Virus record (IMG/VR): IMGVR_UViG_3300036945_000943
Location: 1-45,855 of that record
Reading direction: 5' to 3' (one strand)
DNA from: a virus
Length of the DNA: 45,855 nt
In this document: positions 7,860-16,619 of the stretch, one piece after another
How positions within the stretch are numbered: the stretch's first letter is position 1
How the letters are laid out: each line of letters starts with the position of its first letter
Position numbers and translations under genes: made by a program
Notes under the pieces: model-generated
Databases searched by the model: none
Seen by the model: the letters and a program-made list of their open reading frames with translations, nothing else
Told to the model about the DNA's origin: nothing

Positions 7860-8552
7860 ATGAAGAGTCTTTTTTTATCTTGCGTGATTCTGGTTCTAGG
7901 AACGATCGTCGTTCAGAATCTCACGAAAGCGAACTCGGATGATCCGCTTATGAAGGTTAGTTCTGACCTTGAACTTGGTTTCGATTTGAGTGATTCCGAT
8001 CTCGATAAAATCAATGGAATTGTCGACGAAAAGCTTGATCCAATTCGCGAGGATTTGCGAACAGTTGAAAAAGGATTGAGCGATCGAATCGACGATCTGC
8101 AAGCCAAGCTAGCTGATTGCAACACGCGATGCGACACTTTGAAGGCGATGGCTGCTGCCCCGGTTGTGAAGTCGGGAGGTAGTACCGGGAACGTAGTTGC
8201 GAACAAGTACGAATCCAAGCCAGTGGTCAAGTCGGCTAGCGGTGGAAGCACAGGAACAGTTGTTCAGAACGTTTATTCTAGGCCGGTTGTTCGTTCGAGT
8301 CACTGGACTTATCCAGGAGACATCACGACACACATGCAAACGACACACGGACAAAACGTTTCAGGCATGTCCGTCGAGCAGCAATTGAGTATGCACGATG
8401 CGATACATGAGTCGCAATCAAAACCGGCCAGCGTTGCTAGATCTGTAACGCGATCCAATGTGCAAACAAGTAATTGCCCTGGTGGAGTTTGCCCAACGAA
8501 TGCCAGTAGTGTAACGCGATCTTATTCGCGCCCTCGGTTGTTTGGCCGGTAG
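7860..8552 (+). CDS. exported coiled-coil, Ser/Gly-rich protein, 230 aa
   Basis: An N-terminal hydrophobic segment (residues 4-20) acts as signal peptide or anchor. A charged coiled coil follows (about 50-95), then a Ser/Gly/Val-rich region with two related repeats (VVKSGGSTGNVV and VVKSASGGSTGTVV). The next block is HWTYPGDITTHMQTTHG...LSMHDAIHE with regularly spaced His residues. The Arg/Ser-rich tail repeats SVTRS. The His-rich block may bind metal. I do not recognise the family. It could span the periplasm as part of a lysis or envelope complex. Confidence 0.6.
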   Translation: MKSLFLSCVILVLGTIVVQNLTKANSDDPLMKVSSDLELGFDLSDSDLDKINGIVDEKLDPIREDLRTVEKGLSDRIDDLQAKLADCNTRCDTLKAMAAAPVVKSGGSTGNVVANKYESKPVVKSASGGSTGTVVQNVYSRPVVRSSHWTYPGDITTHMQTTHGQNVSGMSVEQQLSMHDAIHESQSKPASVARSVTRSNVQTSNCPGGVCPTNASSVTRSYSRPRLFGR

Positions 8553-8587
8553 TCTGTTTGTTTCTGTACTCTTGCAAAGCGAATTCA

Positions 8588-8983
8588 ATGGACACAGCAA
8601 CAGCGGTAAGCACTGGTTCAAGCATCCTGGCCGACCGTTCCGATGCGATGGTTATCCTCGTGTTGGTTATTGTCGCGGTCATTTTGTGGATCTGGAAGAT
8701 AGTCATTCCACAAAAGCAAAGCGATCAAAAAATGCGTGACGCGGACAAAGAAATTCATTTACAGAACGCGAATACTCTAGCCGAGTTGTCCAAAGTGACC
8801 ACAAAGATCAACGATACGACCACTCATAGCGGAAATACAATTCGAGCTATTGCAGAGGTTAAGTCGATTGAATTGGATTGCATCGAAATGATTGCGACTC
8901 AAGTCAGTTGCGATGTGAAGTCAATGACATCAGAGGCGAGGGGCGTTTTGCGAGCAGTTCGCGTCGGGGCCACAACGGACTAG
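8588..8983 (+). CDS. single-pass membrane protein with helical domain, 131 aa
   Basis: The ATG at 8588 is preferred; the frame opens at a TTG at 8558 without better support. A membrane segment (MVILVLVIVAVILWIWKIVI) follows about 23 polar residues. The remainder is polar and probably a long helix. It is the last gene before the terminase, which is a common place for lysis or membrane genes. No family is recognised. Confidence 0.6.
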   Translation: MDTATAVSTGSSILADRSDAMVILVLVIVAVILWIWKIVIPQKQSDQKMRDADKEIHLQNANTLAELSKVTTKINDTTTHSGNTIRAIAEVKSIELDCIEMIATQVSCDVKSMTSEARGVLRAVRVGATTD

Positions 8984-8987
8984 GCCA

Positions 8988-9566
8988 ATGGCCAAAACGA
9001 AAACGGTTGACACAGTAGCAGCTCTAACCGCGAAGCTAAAGCAAGCGAAGGGGGGTGATCTTACTAAATCTGAAATCTCGCTCGTGAAAAAATACGACGA
9101 GATCGTTGCCGAATCAAACCGTGAAGACGCCCTTTTGAATCTTCCAAAAGGGATATATTGCAAACTTTCCGGTCGGCAACAAAAAGTAGTTGACGAACAA
9201 GCGGTTCGGTACGGGCTCGCAATCGACGGTTCGAAAATCGATCTATATCAAGTGCTCAAAAAGTTCCACGATATTTTGGCCGAATGGGGGCCAACGATCA
9301 ACGAGCTTCAGGGTGCCGAAGGATCGCTTCGAACCGAGAAACTGCGACGCGAAATCGAACTGCTTGAGCGGCGGTCGAAGTCGATTGAAATCGACATCAA
9401 GAACAAGCAAGACGAATTCATCGACCGCAACACGCTGCGGGTCCGAATGGAATGGCTCGCGAACAAGCTTCGAACGGTCTCGGAGCGATTGGGAAAGCGG
9501 TTCGGCGCTGATGCTCAAGTTTTGCTCAATCATGCGTTGTCTCAGATCGAAGAGGAATTGGCTTAG
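8988..9566 (+). CDS. terminase small subunit (putative)
   Basis: The 192-aa, mostly helical and highly charged protein lies directly before the GpA-type large terminase, with the next start abutting its stop. The second half is a long coiled coil (residues about 95-190), as in small terminase subunits that form oligomeric rings and bind the packaging site. The N-terminus is Lys-rich. The assignment rests on position and general form rather than a clear motif. Confidence 0.7.
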   Translation: MAKTKTVDTVAALTAKLKQAKGGDLTKSEISLVKKYDEIVAESNREDALLNLPKGIYCKLSGRQQKVVDEQAVRYGLAIDGSKIDLYQVLKKFHDILAEWGPTINELQGAEGSLRTEKLRREIELLERRSKSIEIDIKNKQDEFIDRNTLRVRMEWLANKLRTVSERLGKRFGADAQVLLNHALSQIEEELA

Positions 9567-11495
9567 ATGGTTGCTGATTCTCTTGTCTTCGAACTCAAAC
9601 GCTGTTTGCAACGTGCTAGGCTCAATCCAGTGCGCGGGATGGTCGACTGGGTTTGCGATTTCGTTATTGCGGACGGTCCTAACGTTGGCGAGCCATTCCG
9701 ATTTGATACGCAACCGATTACTAAACTACTGATCGAAGAAATCGATTCGCGTCGGTGGAACGAGGTCTTTATCACCGGCCCGTCGCAATCAGGCAAAACT
9801 CTCATTGGATTCGTTGCCCCGGCGCTCTATCACACGTTGGAGCTGGGCGAAACGTACATTCTCGGTATTCCAGATATGAGGATGGCCAACAACAAATGGC
9901 AAATGGATTTACTACCGGCGATCAAAGCCAACACGCGATGGGAACGGTTACTACCCCTGGCTGGGCCAGGTTCCCAAGGTGGCATCGTTCGCGACACGAT
10001 CACATTTCGAAATGGTGGCGTGCTCAAATTCATGTCGGCAAACGGTTCCGACCAGGCTCGCGCGGGTTTTACGTCTCGCGTTGTCGGGATCACCGAGGCG
10101 GCTCGATTCTCGCGAGTCTCCGAAACGTCCCGAGAAGCTGATCCGCTTCGACAGATGCGAGCTCGGCAAGCCGCATACGACGAGCCCCAACGAATGCTCT
10201 ACGTCGAGGGTACCGTTACCGTCGAGGAAGATTTACCATGGTCCGCCAAGTCGGATTCAAGCGATTCGAAAATCATGTCACAATGTCCACATTGCGGGGA
10301 TTGGATCGCACCGGAACGCGAACACCTCCTTGGCTGGCAAGACGCGATCAACGTTTTTGAGGCTGGCGAGTTGGCGAAATGGTTTTGTTATTTGTGTGGC
10401 GAGGCGATCAATGAGGCCGAACGTCGAGAGAGTGTAAGCGGTTCCAAATTGGTCCACGTCGGCCAGACAGTCAATCGGCGTGGCGAGATCATTGGACCGA
10501 TGCCAAAAACGAATCGACTGTTTTTTCGCTATTCCGGGTGGCACAACCTTTTCGTCACAACATCGACGCTCGCAAAAGAGGAGTGGCGAGCGGATCAGGT
10601 CGACAAAGAGACTACCGAGTATGAAAATTCACAAAAAGAATTGACTCAATTCAAATGGGCCATTCCGTACAAATCGGGCAATCTGGAATCGCAACCCCTC
10701 GACAAAAAAGACGTTTTGAAACGACGGGCTGAGGCATACCCTCGCGGATTGTTACCACCCAAGACTACACATTTAACGCTTGGTTGCGACGTTGGGAAAT
10801 ACTCGCTGCATTATTTTGCGTTGGCTGGCCTTTCAAATGGCCAATTGCACTGCCCAGCTTACGGAATGATTGATGTGCCATCGGCGTTCATGGACTGGGA
10901 ACAAGCGATTGCTCACGCGCTCAACGAGTTGTTCGATTTGTGCGAAGTGGGCTGGACATTGCAAGGATCGTCCCAGCCAAGGTTGATCGATCAAGCTTGG
11001 ATCGATACCGGCTACGAACCAGACGCGATTTTTAAAGCGGTGATTTCTCACGCCGGTAGGCCTGGCCGACGGTCACGGTATCAAATGGCACTTGGCCGCG
11101 GATCGGGACAGATGCAGCGGATGTACCAAGCTCCACCGAAGCGAGGCGGTGGGATCGTCGAGATCGGACACCATTGGCACGTTGTACGAAACAAGCGTTG
11201 GAAAACGTTTCAAATCTTTGCTGATTCGGATCACTGGAAAGATCGGCTACAAGACTCGTTCAAGCAACCGAAGGAAAAGCCAGGGGCGATCACGCTCTAC
11301 CATGCTCCCGAACGTGAACATGATCGACTATCGAAGCATATCACGAACGAACACCGGAAAGTTGAGTTCGTGCCAGGCGAAGGGGAGAAGGTTAAGTTCG
11401 AAAAGAAGGGTGCAAACCACTGGCTGGATGCCGCTTACAACGCACGAGCCGCATTAGATCGGATCGGCTGGCGTCCTGAGATTGAGAAAGTCTAA
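9567..11495 (+). CDS. terminase large subunit, GpA family
   Basis: The 642-aa motor protein cuts and pumps DNA into the prohead. Walker A is GPSQSGKT (71-78). A four-cysteine zinc finger (CPHC 240-243, CYLC 274-277) separates ATPase and nuclease, as in lambda GpA relatives. The RNase H-like nuclease shows LGCDVG (Asp408), LIDQAWID (Asp474/480) and HWLDAAYN (Asp621). The Walker B position reads VVGITEAAR, with Thr176-Glu177 instead of the usual Asp-Glu. GpA-type enzymes usually belong to cos-packaging phages. Confidence 0.93.
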   Translation: MVADSLVFELKRCLQRARLNPVRGMVDWVCDFVIADGPNVGEPFRFDTQPITKLLIEEIDSRRWNEVFITGPSQSGKTLIGFVAPALYHTLELGETYILGIPDMRMANNKWQMDLLPAIKANTRWERLLPLAGPGSQGGIVRDTITFRNGGVLKFMSANGSDQARAGFTSRVVGITEAARFSRVSETSREADPLRQMRARQAAYDEPQRMLYVEGTVTVEEDLPWSAKSDSSDSKIMSQCPHCGDWIAPEREHLLGWQDAINVFEAGELAKWFCYLCGEAINEAERRESVSGSKLVHVGQTVNRRGEIIGPMPKTNRLFFRYSGWHNLFVTTSTLAKEEWRADQVDKETTEYENSQKELTQFKWAIPYKSGNLESQPLDKKDVLKRRAEAYPRGLLPPKTTHLTLGCDVGKYSLHYFALAGLSNGQLHCPAYGMIDVPSAFMDWEQAIAHALNELFDLCEVGWTLQGSSQPRLIDQAWIDTGYEPDAIFKAVISHAGRPGRRSRYQMALGRGSGQMQRMYQAPPKRGGGIVEIGHHWHVVRNKRWKTFQIFADSDHWKDRLQDSFKQPKEKPGAITLYHAPEREHDRLSKHITNEHRKVEFVPGEGEKVKFEKKGANHWLDAAYNARAALDRIGWRPEIEKV

Positions 11496-11504
11496 TTCGG
11501 ACAC
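11491..11504 (+). promoter_or_regulatory. stop-linked TCGGACA motif
   Basis: TCTAATTCGGACAC overlaps the stop of the large terminase gene, 29 bp before the next start. Closely similar words recur at 13886, 19590 and 21448, each before a late gene. It is a possible promoter, processing or regulatory element; its role is unknown. Confidence 0.35.
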
Positions 11505-11532
11505 GGTTGATCTTAGGTTCATCTTGTTGTTT

Positions 11533-11814
11533 ATGTCACTCGCACAAGATATCGATACAGCAGTCAAAGCAGCAGCAGCGGCCAATGAGGTCGATGATTT
11601 TGCTTTGGCTGCAAAGAAAATGCGTTCTGCCGTCACTCTCATGATGGGGCATCCTCGAATCAAGATCGAGGAGGACGAGACGGAGTACGTTCATGACGAG
11701 CTTGTCGCGATGCTCAATATGTACGAACGTCTCGAAAAACAGCAGCGTAAAACCAACGGATCAAAAGCCGGTGGCGGTTTCGCTTGTATCCCTATTCGAA
11801 CTCGAACCACGTAG
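11533..11814 (+). CDS. small helical protein in the head-tail joining position
   Basis: From the ATG at 11533 the protein has 93 aa; the frame also opens at 11482 inside the terminase gene, which is less likely. It is helical and Ala-rich, with an acidic middle (KIEEDETEYVHDEL). It lies between terminase and portal, where lambda-like phages keep gpW-type joining proteins, but the sequence does not look like gpW. The role is inferred from position only. Confidence 0.55.
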   Translation: MSLAQDIDTAVKAAAAANEVDDFALAAKKMRSAVTLMMGHPRIKIEEDETEYVHDELVAMLNMYERLEKQQRKTNGSKAGGGFACIPIRTRTT

Positions 11815-11823
11815 GGAATCGTT

Positions 11824-13353
11824 ATGTTCGAATGGCTTTTCGGCAATTCAAAACCAAAATCGCTCGTCAACCGACCGCAACTAAAACGAGTCGATCGCAA
11901 CTCTATACCGTCGCGAGGTAACTCCCAACGGGACTGGAAAGCGAGTACAGACAGCGATTCCTCTTTGACCCATTGGGGCAAGGCAACCGGGCAATCGATC
12001 AATACCGTCCTGGCGATGAATCTTAACAAGATCATTGCTCGGGCAGTTTACGAATCGCGAGCCAATCCAATCGTTGATGGGACGATCAATTCCCATGCCA
12101 ACGATGTCATCGGATCGGATGGTCCGAAGATTCAATTTAAAACAGATTCTGACCGTTGGAACGAAAAAGCGGAGCAGCTTTTGAAGCATGTCTTCAAGTC
12201 GATCGATGGTTCGGGAGAATTGTCGCTTGCCGACTATCTCAAGCAGGGTGTTCGTTCTCTTTGGACCACTGGCGCTATTCTCAATCAGTATGTGGTTGAT
12301 TCCGAGTGCGAGACCGTTGTGAAGCAACGATTGCATCCGATACCGGTGCAAAGTTTGTATTCGCATCTTCGTAATAACAATGACACATTGCTAGGTATTT
12401 CGCGGAATAAGCTTGGTCGAGCAACCAGGTATTGGATCGTAGAATCCGGAATTGAAGTTTCGGCCATGAATTACAAGATCACGCCGAAGGAAATTCGCGC
12501 TCGCGATATCCAACACGTTTTCTACAAGCACGAAACGCAACAGTGGCGCGGGTATCCATGGCTTGCCAGCTCGCTCCAGGCACTTGCCGAACTCGACGAA
12601 TATGATACGGCCGTACTCGATGCGGCGAAGATCGCGGCCATGATGTCGGTATTGTTTTACAACACTCGCGATGATCTCGACAGCGAGGAAAGCCCCAGTA
12701 ATTTCGAGATCGCTAGGCAATCAGGGGTTAAGGTTCCAACCGGTTGGCAGCCGTACGCGCTCAATAGCAATCAGCCGATGGGAACTCACAACGAATTCAA
12801 GGCCGACAAGATCCGCGACATTGGTCGACCGATTGGAATGCCTCTTATGGCGATCCAGCGGGATGCGTCGAAGCATACGTATAGTGCGGCTCACTATGAC
12901 GGTCAGGGATACGCTAGGGCTAACGAATCCATTCAAGTGTTCTTGGCAACTGGTTCTATCGATCCGTTTGTTCACTTGGTTTTGACCGAGGCCATGTTGC
13001 GGGGGGCATTGCCCTATCGAGACCCGCAGCGACTTGAATCCGCTTGGTCATGGATTTGGATTCAACCTCCAAGCGTCGATCCAGTCAAAAAAGCCATGGC
13101 TCAGCGACTGGAGCTCGAAAACAAAACGATCTCGCCCCAGCGGGCTTGCGCTCAAAGCAACGTTGATTTCGAAACGTTGTGCAAGGAGTGGAAGCTAGCC
13201 AACGAGATCCTGGAAGCCAACGGATTGCCTCCGATGCTTGGGCCGATTCCGACTGATCCGATCGCACTTGCGAATGCTTTGAAGCAATTAAAAAACGAGG
13301 AAAAGAATAATGACAAGTCAAGCAGTGGAAAGCCAGAAGACGACGCGGATTGA
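11824..13353 (+). CDS. portal protein, lambda family
   Basis: The 509-aa protein matches the lambda-type portal layout. Early on it has ANPIVDGTINSHANDVIGSDGPK, like the lambda-family 'N..a......n.ivG.G' region. A central part follows with RARDIQHVFY and RGYPWLASSLQALAELDEY. The late block KHTYSAAHYDGQGYARANES resembles the conserved 'nySs.R' segment. It forms the dodecameric ring at the head vertex through which DNA is packaged. The last 44 bp overlap the start of the protease-capsid gene. Confidence 0.9.
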   Translation: MFEWLFGNSKPKSLVNRPQLKRVDRNSIPSRGNSQRDWKASTDSDSSLTHWGKATGQSINTVLAMNLNKIIARAVYESRANPIVDGTINSHANDVIGSDGPKIQFKTDSDRWNEKAEQLLKHVFKSIDGSGELSLADYLKQGVRSLWTTGAILNQYVVDSECETVVKQRLHPIPVQSLYSHLRNNNDTLLGISRNKLGRATRYWIVESGIEVSAMNYKITPKEIRARDIQHVFYKHETQQWRGYPWLASSLQALAELDEYDTAVLDAAKIAAMMSVLFYNTRDDLDSEESPSNFEIARQSGVKVPTGWQPYALNSNQPMGTHNEFKADKIRDIGRPIGMPLMAIQRDASKHTYSAAHYDGQGYARANESIQVFLATGSIDPFVHLVLTEAMLRGALPYRDPQRLESAWSWIWIQPPSVDPVKKAMAQRLELENKTISPQRACAQSNVDFETLCKEWKLANEILEANGLPPMLGPIPTDPIALANALKQLKNEEKNNDKSSSGKPEDDAD

Positions 13354-15544
13354 GAGCGATTTCGTTGTTCGATCGGTACCGATGGAGTTCGGTTCGATTG
13401 ATGAAGCGTCGCGGTCGATCGAGTGCGTTATGTGCACAGAGAACCCAGTCCGTATGGTCGATTGGGCTCGCGAAGAATATTTCGACGAGGTTTTGTTGGC
13501 TGATGGGGCTCGGATGCCAAGTCAGCTTCCGTTGCTCGACAATCATCAGCGTTACAGTTCCGATTCTGTGATTGGCTCGGTTCGCAATATCAAGCGCGAT
13601 GGCGAGCGATGGATTGGTCGAGCTTACTTTATGGAGGGCGATTCTAATGTCGAGAAGATTTGGCAACGTGTTCGACAAGGCCATTTGAAAGATGTCTCGA
13701 TTGGCTATTCTTACGAACGCAGTTTCGTCGAGATCCGCAAGGGTGAAAAAGCTGTTGTTGGTAATCGTACTTTCGAGGCTTCTGACTCTCGGAGGAAACG
13801 AGTTGTTACGGAATGGAATGGCAAGGAACTGTCAACGACTCCGATTGGCGCAGACCAATTAGCGAAGATGCGATCTCTGTCAGATTCTAAATTCGGACAC
13901 GAAGTAAGTAATCGTGAAATTATTGCTCAATCGCAAACACGCGAAAACGATTTAAGCAATAACGATCGACAGGAATCAAAGATGTCCGCAGTTGCCACAG
14001 AAGTAAAGACCGCTCCGACTGTCGAACAGGTTCGCAGCGAACAACTCATTGCACAGGTGGCGACTCCTTTGCTACCTATTAAAGATGAAGCAACGATTCG
14101 TTCCGAAGCTCAACGCGAGGAACGCGAACGATCGGAGTACGCACGAAGCTTTGCAGGTCGCGGAGTTCGTTCCGAGTTGATCGACGAGGCTGTTAAAGAG
14201 GGATGGAACAAAGACACGATGAACGAACGATTCTTAACTTCGCTCACCAGCGAACGTACCGAGGCAGTTCGAGCAAACGGAGTTCCTGCGATCCATGTTC
14301 ACGACAACGAAGTTCGCAAGGAAGACTTGCAAGCGTTGTTCTTGATGCGTGCTGGCGTCAAGATCGAGGGTGGCAACTTCGCACGAAGCGAGTGCCACCA
14401 AGCGACGTTTGAACGACACGATGGGCACGAGCAAGATATGTCTTTTGCGATCCGAACGGCTCGCACGTTGGAGCGTGGCGGAAAGCTGGATGAGACTGGC
14501 GAACGGGCTCTTGAGTTTGCCAACAAGCATCGAAACATTCATCTGGTTCAAGCTTGTGCGATGGCTCTCGATTTTGTTGGTGTCGCTTACAATCGATACG
14601 ATTCGAAAGAAATCGTTACTCGTGCTGTGACAACTCAAAGTATTGCGCCGTTTTTGACGAATGCGTTGGGTGCTCAGATTCTTGATGGGTTCATCGGCTC
14701 GCCTGACACTACTGGTTGGTGCCGTTCGGTTGATCTACCAAATGACAATCCACAACCTGTCGCCAAGGGTGGAATGATCTCGCGATTACGCAAGCGATTG
14801 TCTGGCCAGGTACCAGTTCCGGCGACTCGTGACGCAACCGAAGAGTTTATTTCGGTTGCGACGTACTCGGAGCAGTATTTTGTCGACCGCAAGGATTTGT
14901 TGGCCGACCGATTTGGAAAGATCAACGATGCACCTGCCGACATCGGCATGGCGGCAATGGAGATTATTCAGGATTTGGTTTACTCGACGCTGATGATCAA
15001 TGCGAACATGGTCGACGGAAACGCGTTGTTCTCGACGGCTCACGCGAATTCTGCTGTTAGTGCTGCGTTTGGGGCAGCCAATTTGTATGCCCGTCGCGTT
15101 GCGATGATGGTCCAGGTCAATAACGGTCGACCGATTTCGGCTGATCCATCGACTTTGATTATTCCTCCATCTCTCGAATACGCAGCTCGTCAGATGATGC
15201 AATCGACCGAGATTCGAGGTGGCAACACTGGCGAACTCGGAACGGCTAACCCGTTGCAGAATTCGTTCAGCTTGGTTGTCGAGCGAAGACTTGAAACTGG
15301 AACGATCAACCCAGACACCGATTTGGCTGTTGCGGCTCGTGCTCTCGACTACTACATCGCAGATCGTCAAGGTCGCTGGGGCTTGCTGAAAGCTTTCCTT
15401 CGTTCGAATGGTGGCGGTCCTATCGTTGAACAGTGGATGCCTGGCGATGGTCGGATTGGTATCGGCACTACGATTGAACTTGAGGCTGGAACGAAGGCTG
15501 TCGGCTGGGAAGGTCTGCAACGCGGTACCGGTGCGGGTAGCTAG
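13310..15544 (+). CDS. fused prohead protease and major capsid protein
   Basis: One 744-aa frame holds two head functions. Residues 1-190 resemble HK97-type prohead proteases: LLDNHQ with His79, KDVSIGYSY with Ser130 and KELSTTPIGAD with Glu173 as the likely catalytic set. Residues about 225-380 are charged and helical, like a scaffold or delta domain. From about residue 420 (AVTTQSIAPFLTNALG) to the end the sequence fits an HK97-fold capsid protein of the gpT-like type. An SD-like AGGA and ATG at 13981 between the parts could allow separate capsid synthesis. A tRNA gene starts 7 bp after the stop. Confidence 0.85.
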   Translation: MTSQAVESQKTTRIESDFVVRSVPMEFGSIDEASRSIECVMCTENPVRMVDWAREEYFDEVLLADGARMPSQLPLLDNHQRYSSDSVIGSVRNIKRDGERWIGRAYFMEGDSNVEKIWQRVRQGHLKDVSIGYSYERSFVEIRKGEKAVVGNRTFEASDSRRKRVVTEWNGKELSTTPIGADQLAKMRSLSDSKFGHEVSNREIIAQSQTRENDLSNNDRQESKMSAVATEVKTAPTVEQVRSEQLIAQVATPLLPIKDEATIRSEAQREERERSEYARSFAGRGVRSELIDEAVKEGWNKDTMNERFLTSLTSERTEAVRANGVPAIHVHDNEVRKEDLQALFLMRAGVKIEGGNFARSECHQATFERHDGHEQDMSFAIRTARTLERGGKLDETGERALEFANKHRNIHLVQACAMALDFVGVAYNRYDSKEIVTRAVTTQSIAPFLTNALGAQILDGFIGSPDTTGWCRSVDLPNDNPQPVAKGGMISRLRKRLSGQVPVPATRDATEEFISVATYSEQYFVDRKDLLADRFGKINDAPADIGMAAMEIIQDLVYSTLMINANMVDGNALFSTAHANSAVSAAFGAANLYARRVAMMVQVNNGRPISADPSTLIIPPSLEYAARQMMQSTEIRGGNTGELGTANPLQNSFSLVVERRLETGTINPDTDLAVAARALDYYIADRQGRWGLLKAFLRSNGGGPIVEQWMPGDGRIGIGTTIELEAGTKAVGWEGLQRGTGAGS
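13886..13900 (+). promoter_or_regulatory. TCGGACA motif inside the protease-capsid gene
   Basis: TCTAAATTCGGACAC differs from the 11491 copy by one added A. Here it lies in frame between protease and capsid parts, 80 bp before the internal ATG at 13981. It may be a remnant of an intergenic region from before the two genes fused. Confidence 0.3.
13971..13984 (+). promoter_or_regulatory. possible internal ribosome binding site and start for the capsid protein
   Basis: Within the fused gene, an AGGA stands 7 bp before an in-frame ATG at 13981-13983. Initiation here would give a protein of 520 aa that starts MSAVATEV and holds the scaffold-like and capsid parts without the protease. Since capsid protein is needed in large excess over protease, internal initiation would make sense. 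This is inference. Confidence 0.5.
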
Positions 15545-15550
15545 TTTTTT

Positions 15551-15622
15551 TGTGGGGTAGAGCAGTGGTAGCTCGTCAGGCTCATAACCTGGAGTACGGT
15601 GGTTCGAATCCATCCCCCGCAA
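15551..15622 (+). tRNA. tRNA with CAT anticodon (Met elongator, or Ile2)
   Basis: A full cloverleaf is present. The acceptor stem is TGTGGGG/CCCCGCA (one G-U), and the anticodon stem-loop is TCAGG-CTCATAA-CCTGG with CAT at 15583-15585. The T-arm is GGTGG-TTCGAAT-CCATC, and the discriminator A is at 15622. No CCA is encoded. The anticodon stem lacks the three G-C pairs of initiators, so this is an elongator Met tRNA, or an Ile tRNA whose C34 is changed to lysidine. It is transcribed with the head genes, directly behind the capsid gene. Confidence 0.95.
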
Positions 15623-15656
15623 TTTTGTTTTTTGGTTCTTTCGATTGGGTGTCATC

Positions 15657-16118
15657 ATGAAGAAATTTGAAGTAAGGTTAACTAGCGACTCTCAGTTCAG
15701 CCATGGAATTGTGTTTGCTGGTTCTCTCGTCGCGACAATTTCGATGTCGGAGCCAATCGAGCCAACTTCGCTATTGTCAATGATCCAGTTCAGTCAAGCT
15801 TCAATTGTGGCTGTCGAACAAGAAGAATTGGAACCAGAGTTGGAACCTGAATCAGAATCTTCCGCGAACGAAGATCAGTCGGAAGAAGACTTAGGAGAAA
15901 ACGAAGTTGTCGAAGACCCAAAAGTGGTAAGTGATCTTGCTGATTTCTTGGATGAGTCGCTTATTGAGTCGTTGGCGGCAAACAAAATAACCACGAAGGA
16001 CGGACTTTTTGGGTTCATTTCTTCTGGAAAGAATTTAGTTGATCTCGAAAAGATTGGTCCGACTCGGGCAAAGCGAATTCTTGCGGCTATTGTGGCTATG
16101 CAAGAAACGCAAAATTAA
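15657..16118 (+). CDS. acidic protein with C-terminal HhH-like motif
   Basis: From the ATG at 15657 the protein has 153 aa. The N-terminus is a small beta-rich part, and the middle (about 60-90) is strongly acidic (Glu/Ser/Asp). The end has a helix-hairpin-helix-like segment (LVDLEKIGPTRAKRILAAI). HhH motifs usually bind DNA backbones and are unexpected between capsid and cement genes. A head accessory or head-tail connector role is possible. No family is recognised. Confidence 0.6.
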   Translation: MKKFEVRLTSDSQFSHGIVFAGSLVATISMSEPIEPTSLLSMIQFSQASIVAVEQEELEPELEPESESSANEDQSEEDLGENEVVEDPKVVSDLADFLDESLIESLAANKITTKDGLFGFISSGKNLVDLEKIGPTRAKRILAAIVAMQETQN

Positions 16119-16166
16119 AATTGTGTGCACCGAATTGTTTTGAACACTGAGATAGGAAATGGATAA

Positions 16167-16532
16167 ATGGCGCTACCTTTAGTTTTGCAGAGGCAAGAGT
16201 TTGGTCGGAGAGTCGTAACAACCCCGGCTCTGGTTTCTAGCCGGAACTGGACGCCGGGCGATGTTTGGTTAGATGGCTCTAAAGCAGTCCATTATTCGGA
16301 TGGCTTGCGAGACGTTGGAGCTGGTGTGCGAGTCAATGCTGTTTACGTTGGAGCGTTTGAGTTTCCGTGTGCAACGGGCGTAACGATGGCCAAAGATGCG
16401 GACGCTTATTACGACACAGTGAACAGAACTATCGTTGCAGCATCAGGAACAGACATCATCCTGGTCGGAAAGCTCGTCAATGCAAAGACATCTGGCCAGC
16501 TAACTGCATTGGTGCAATTGAATAATTTGTAG
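16167..16532 (+). CDS. DUF2190-like capsid cement protein
   Basis: The 121-aa beta-rich protein ends in a segment typical of DUF2190 family proteins: ATGVTMAKDADAYYDTVNRT, then a change to VGKLVNAKTSGQLTALVQLN. Members decorate and stabilise HK97-fold capsids. The place just downstream of the capsid gene agrees. A terminator follows, so it closes the head operon. Confidence 0.75.
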   Translation: MALPLVLQRQEFGRRVVTTPALVSSRNWTPGDVWLDGSKAVHYSDGLRDVGAGVRVNAVYVGAFEFPCATGVTMAKDADAYYDTVNRTIVAASGTDIILVGKLVNAKTSGQLTALVQLNNL

Positions 16533-16579
16533 GAAACAACTTTAGGGTTGTGTGTAGGTAGGATCGACGAGGAACGGGG

Positions 16580-16619
16580 CCTTCGGTTCAATCGGAAACG
16601 ATAGGGCCGAAGGTTTTTT
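16580..16619 (+). terminator. rho-independent terminator after the head genes
   Basis: CCTTCGG and CCGAAGG form a 7-bp stem around a 20-base loop, followed by six Ts. It separates head genes from fibre and tail genes and may set their expression ratio. Confidence 0.7.

Noticed and set aside
14786-15658. Long - strand open frame (290 codons) against the capsid gene and tRNA
   Set aside because: It runs across the tRNA and is antisense to the capsid gene; Arg/Ser-rich shadow translation.
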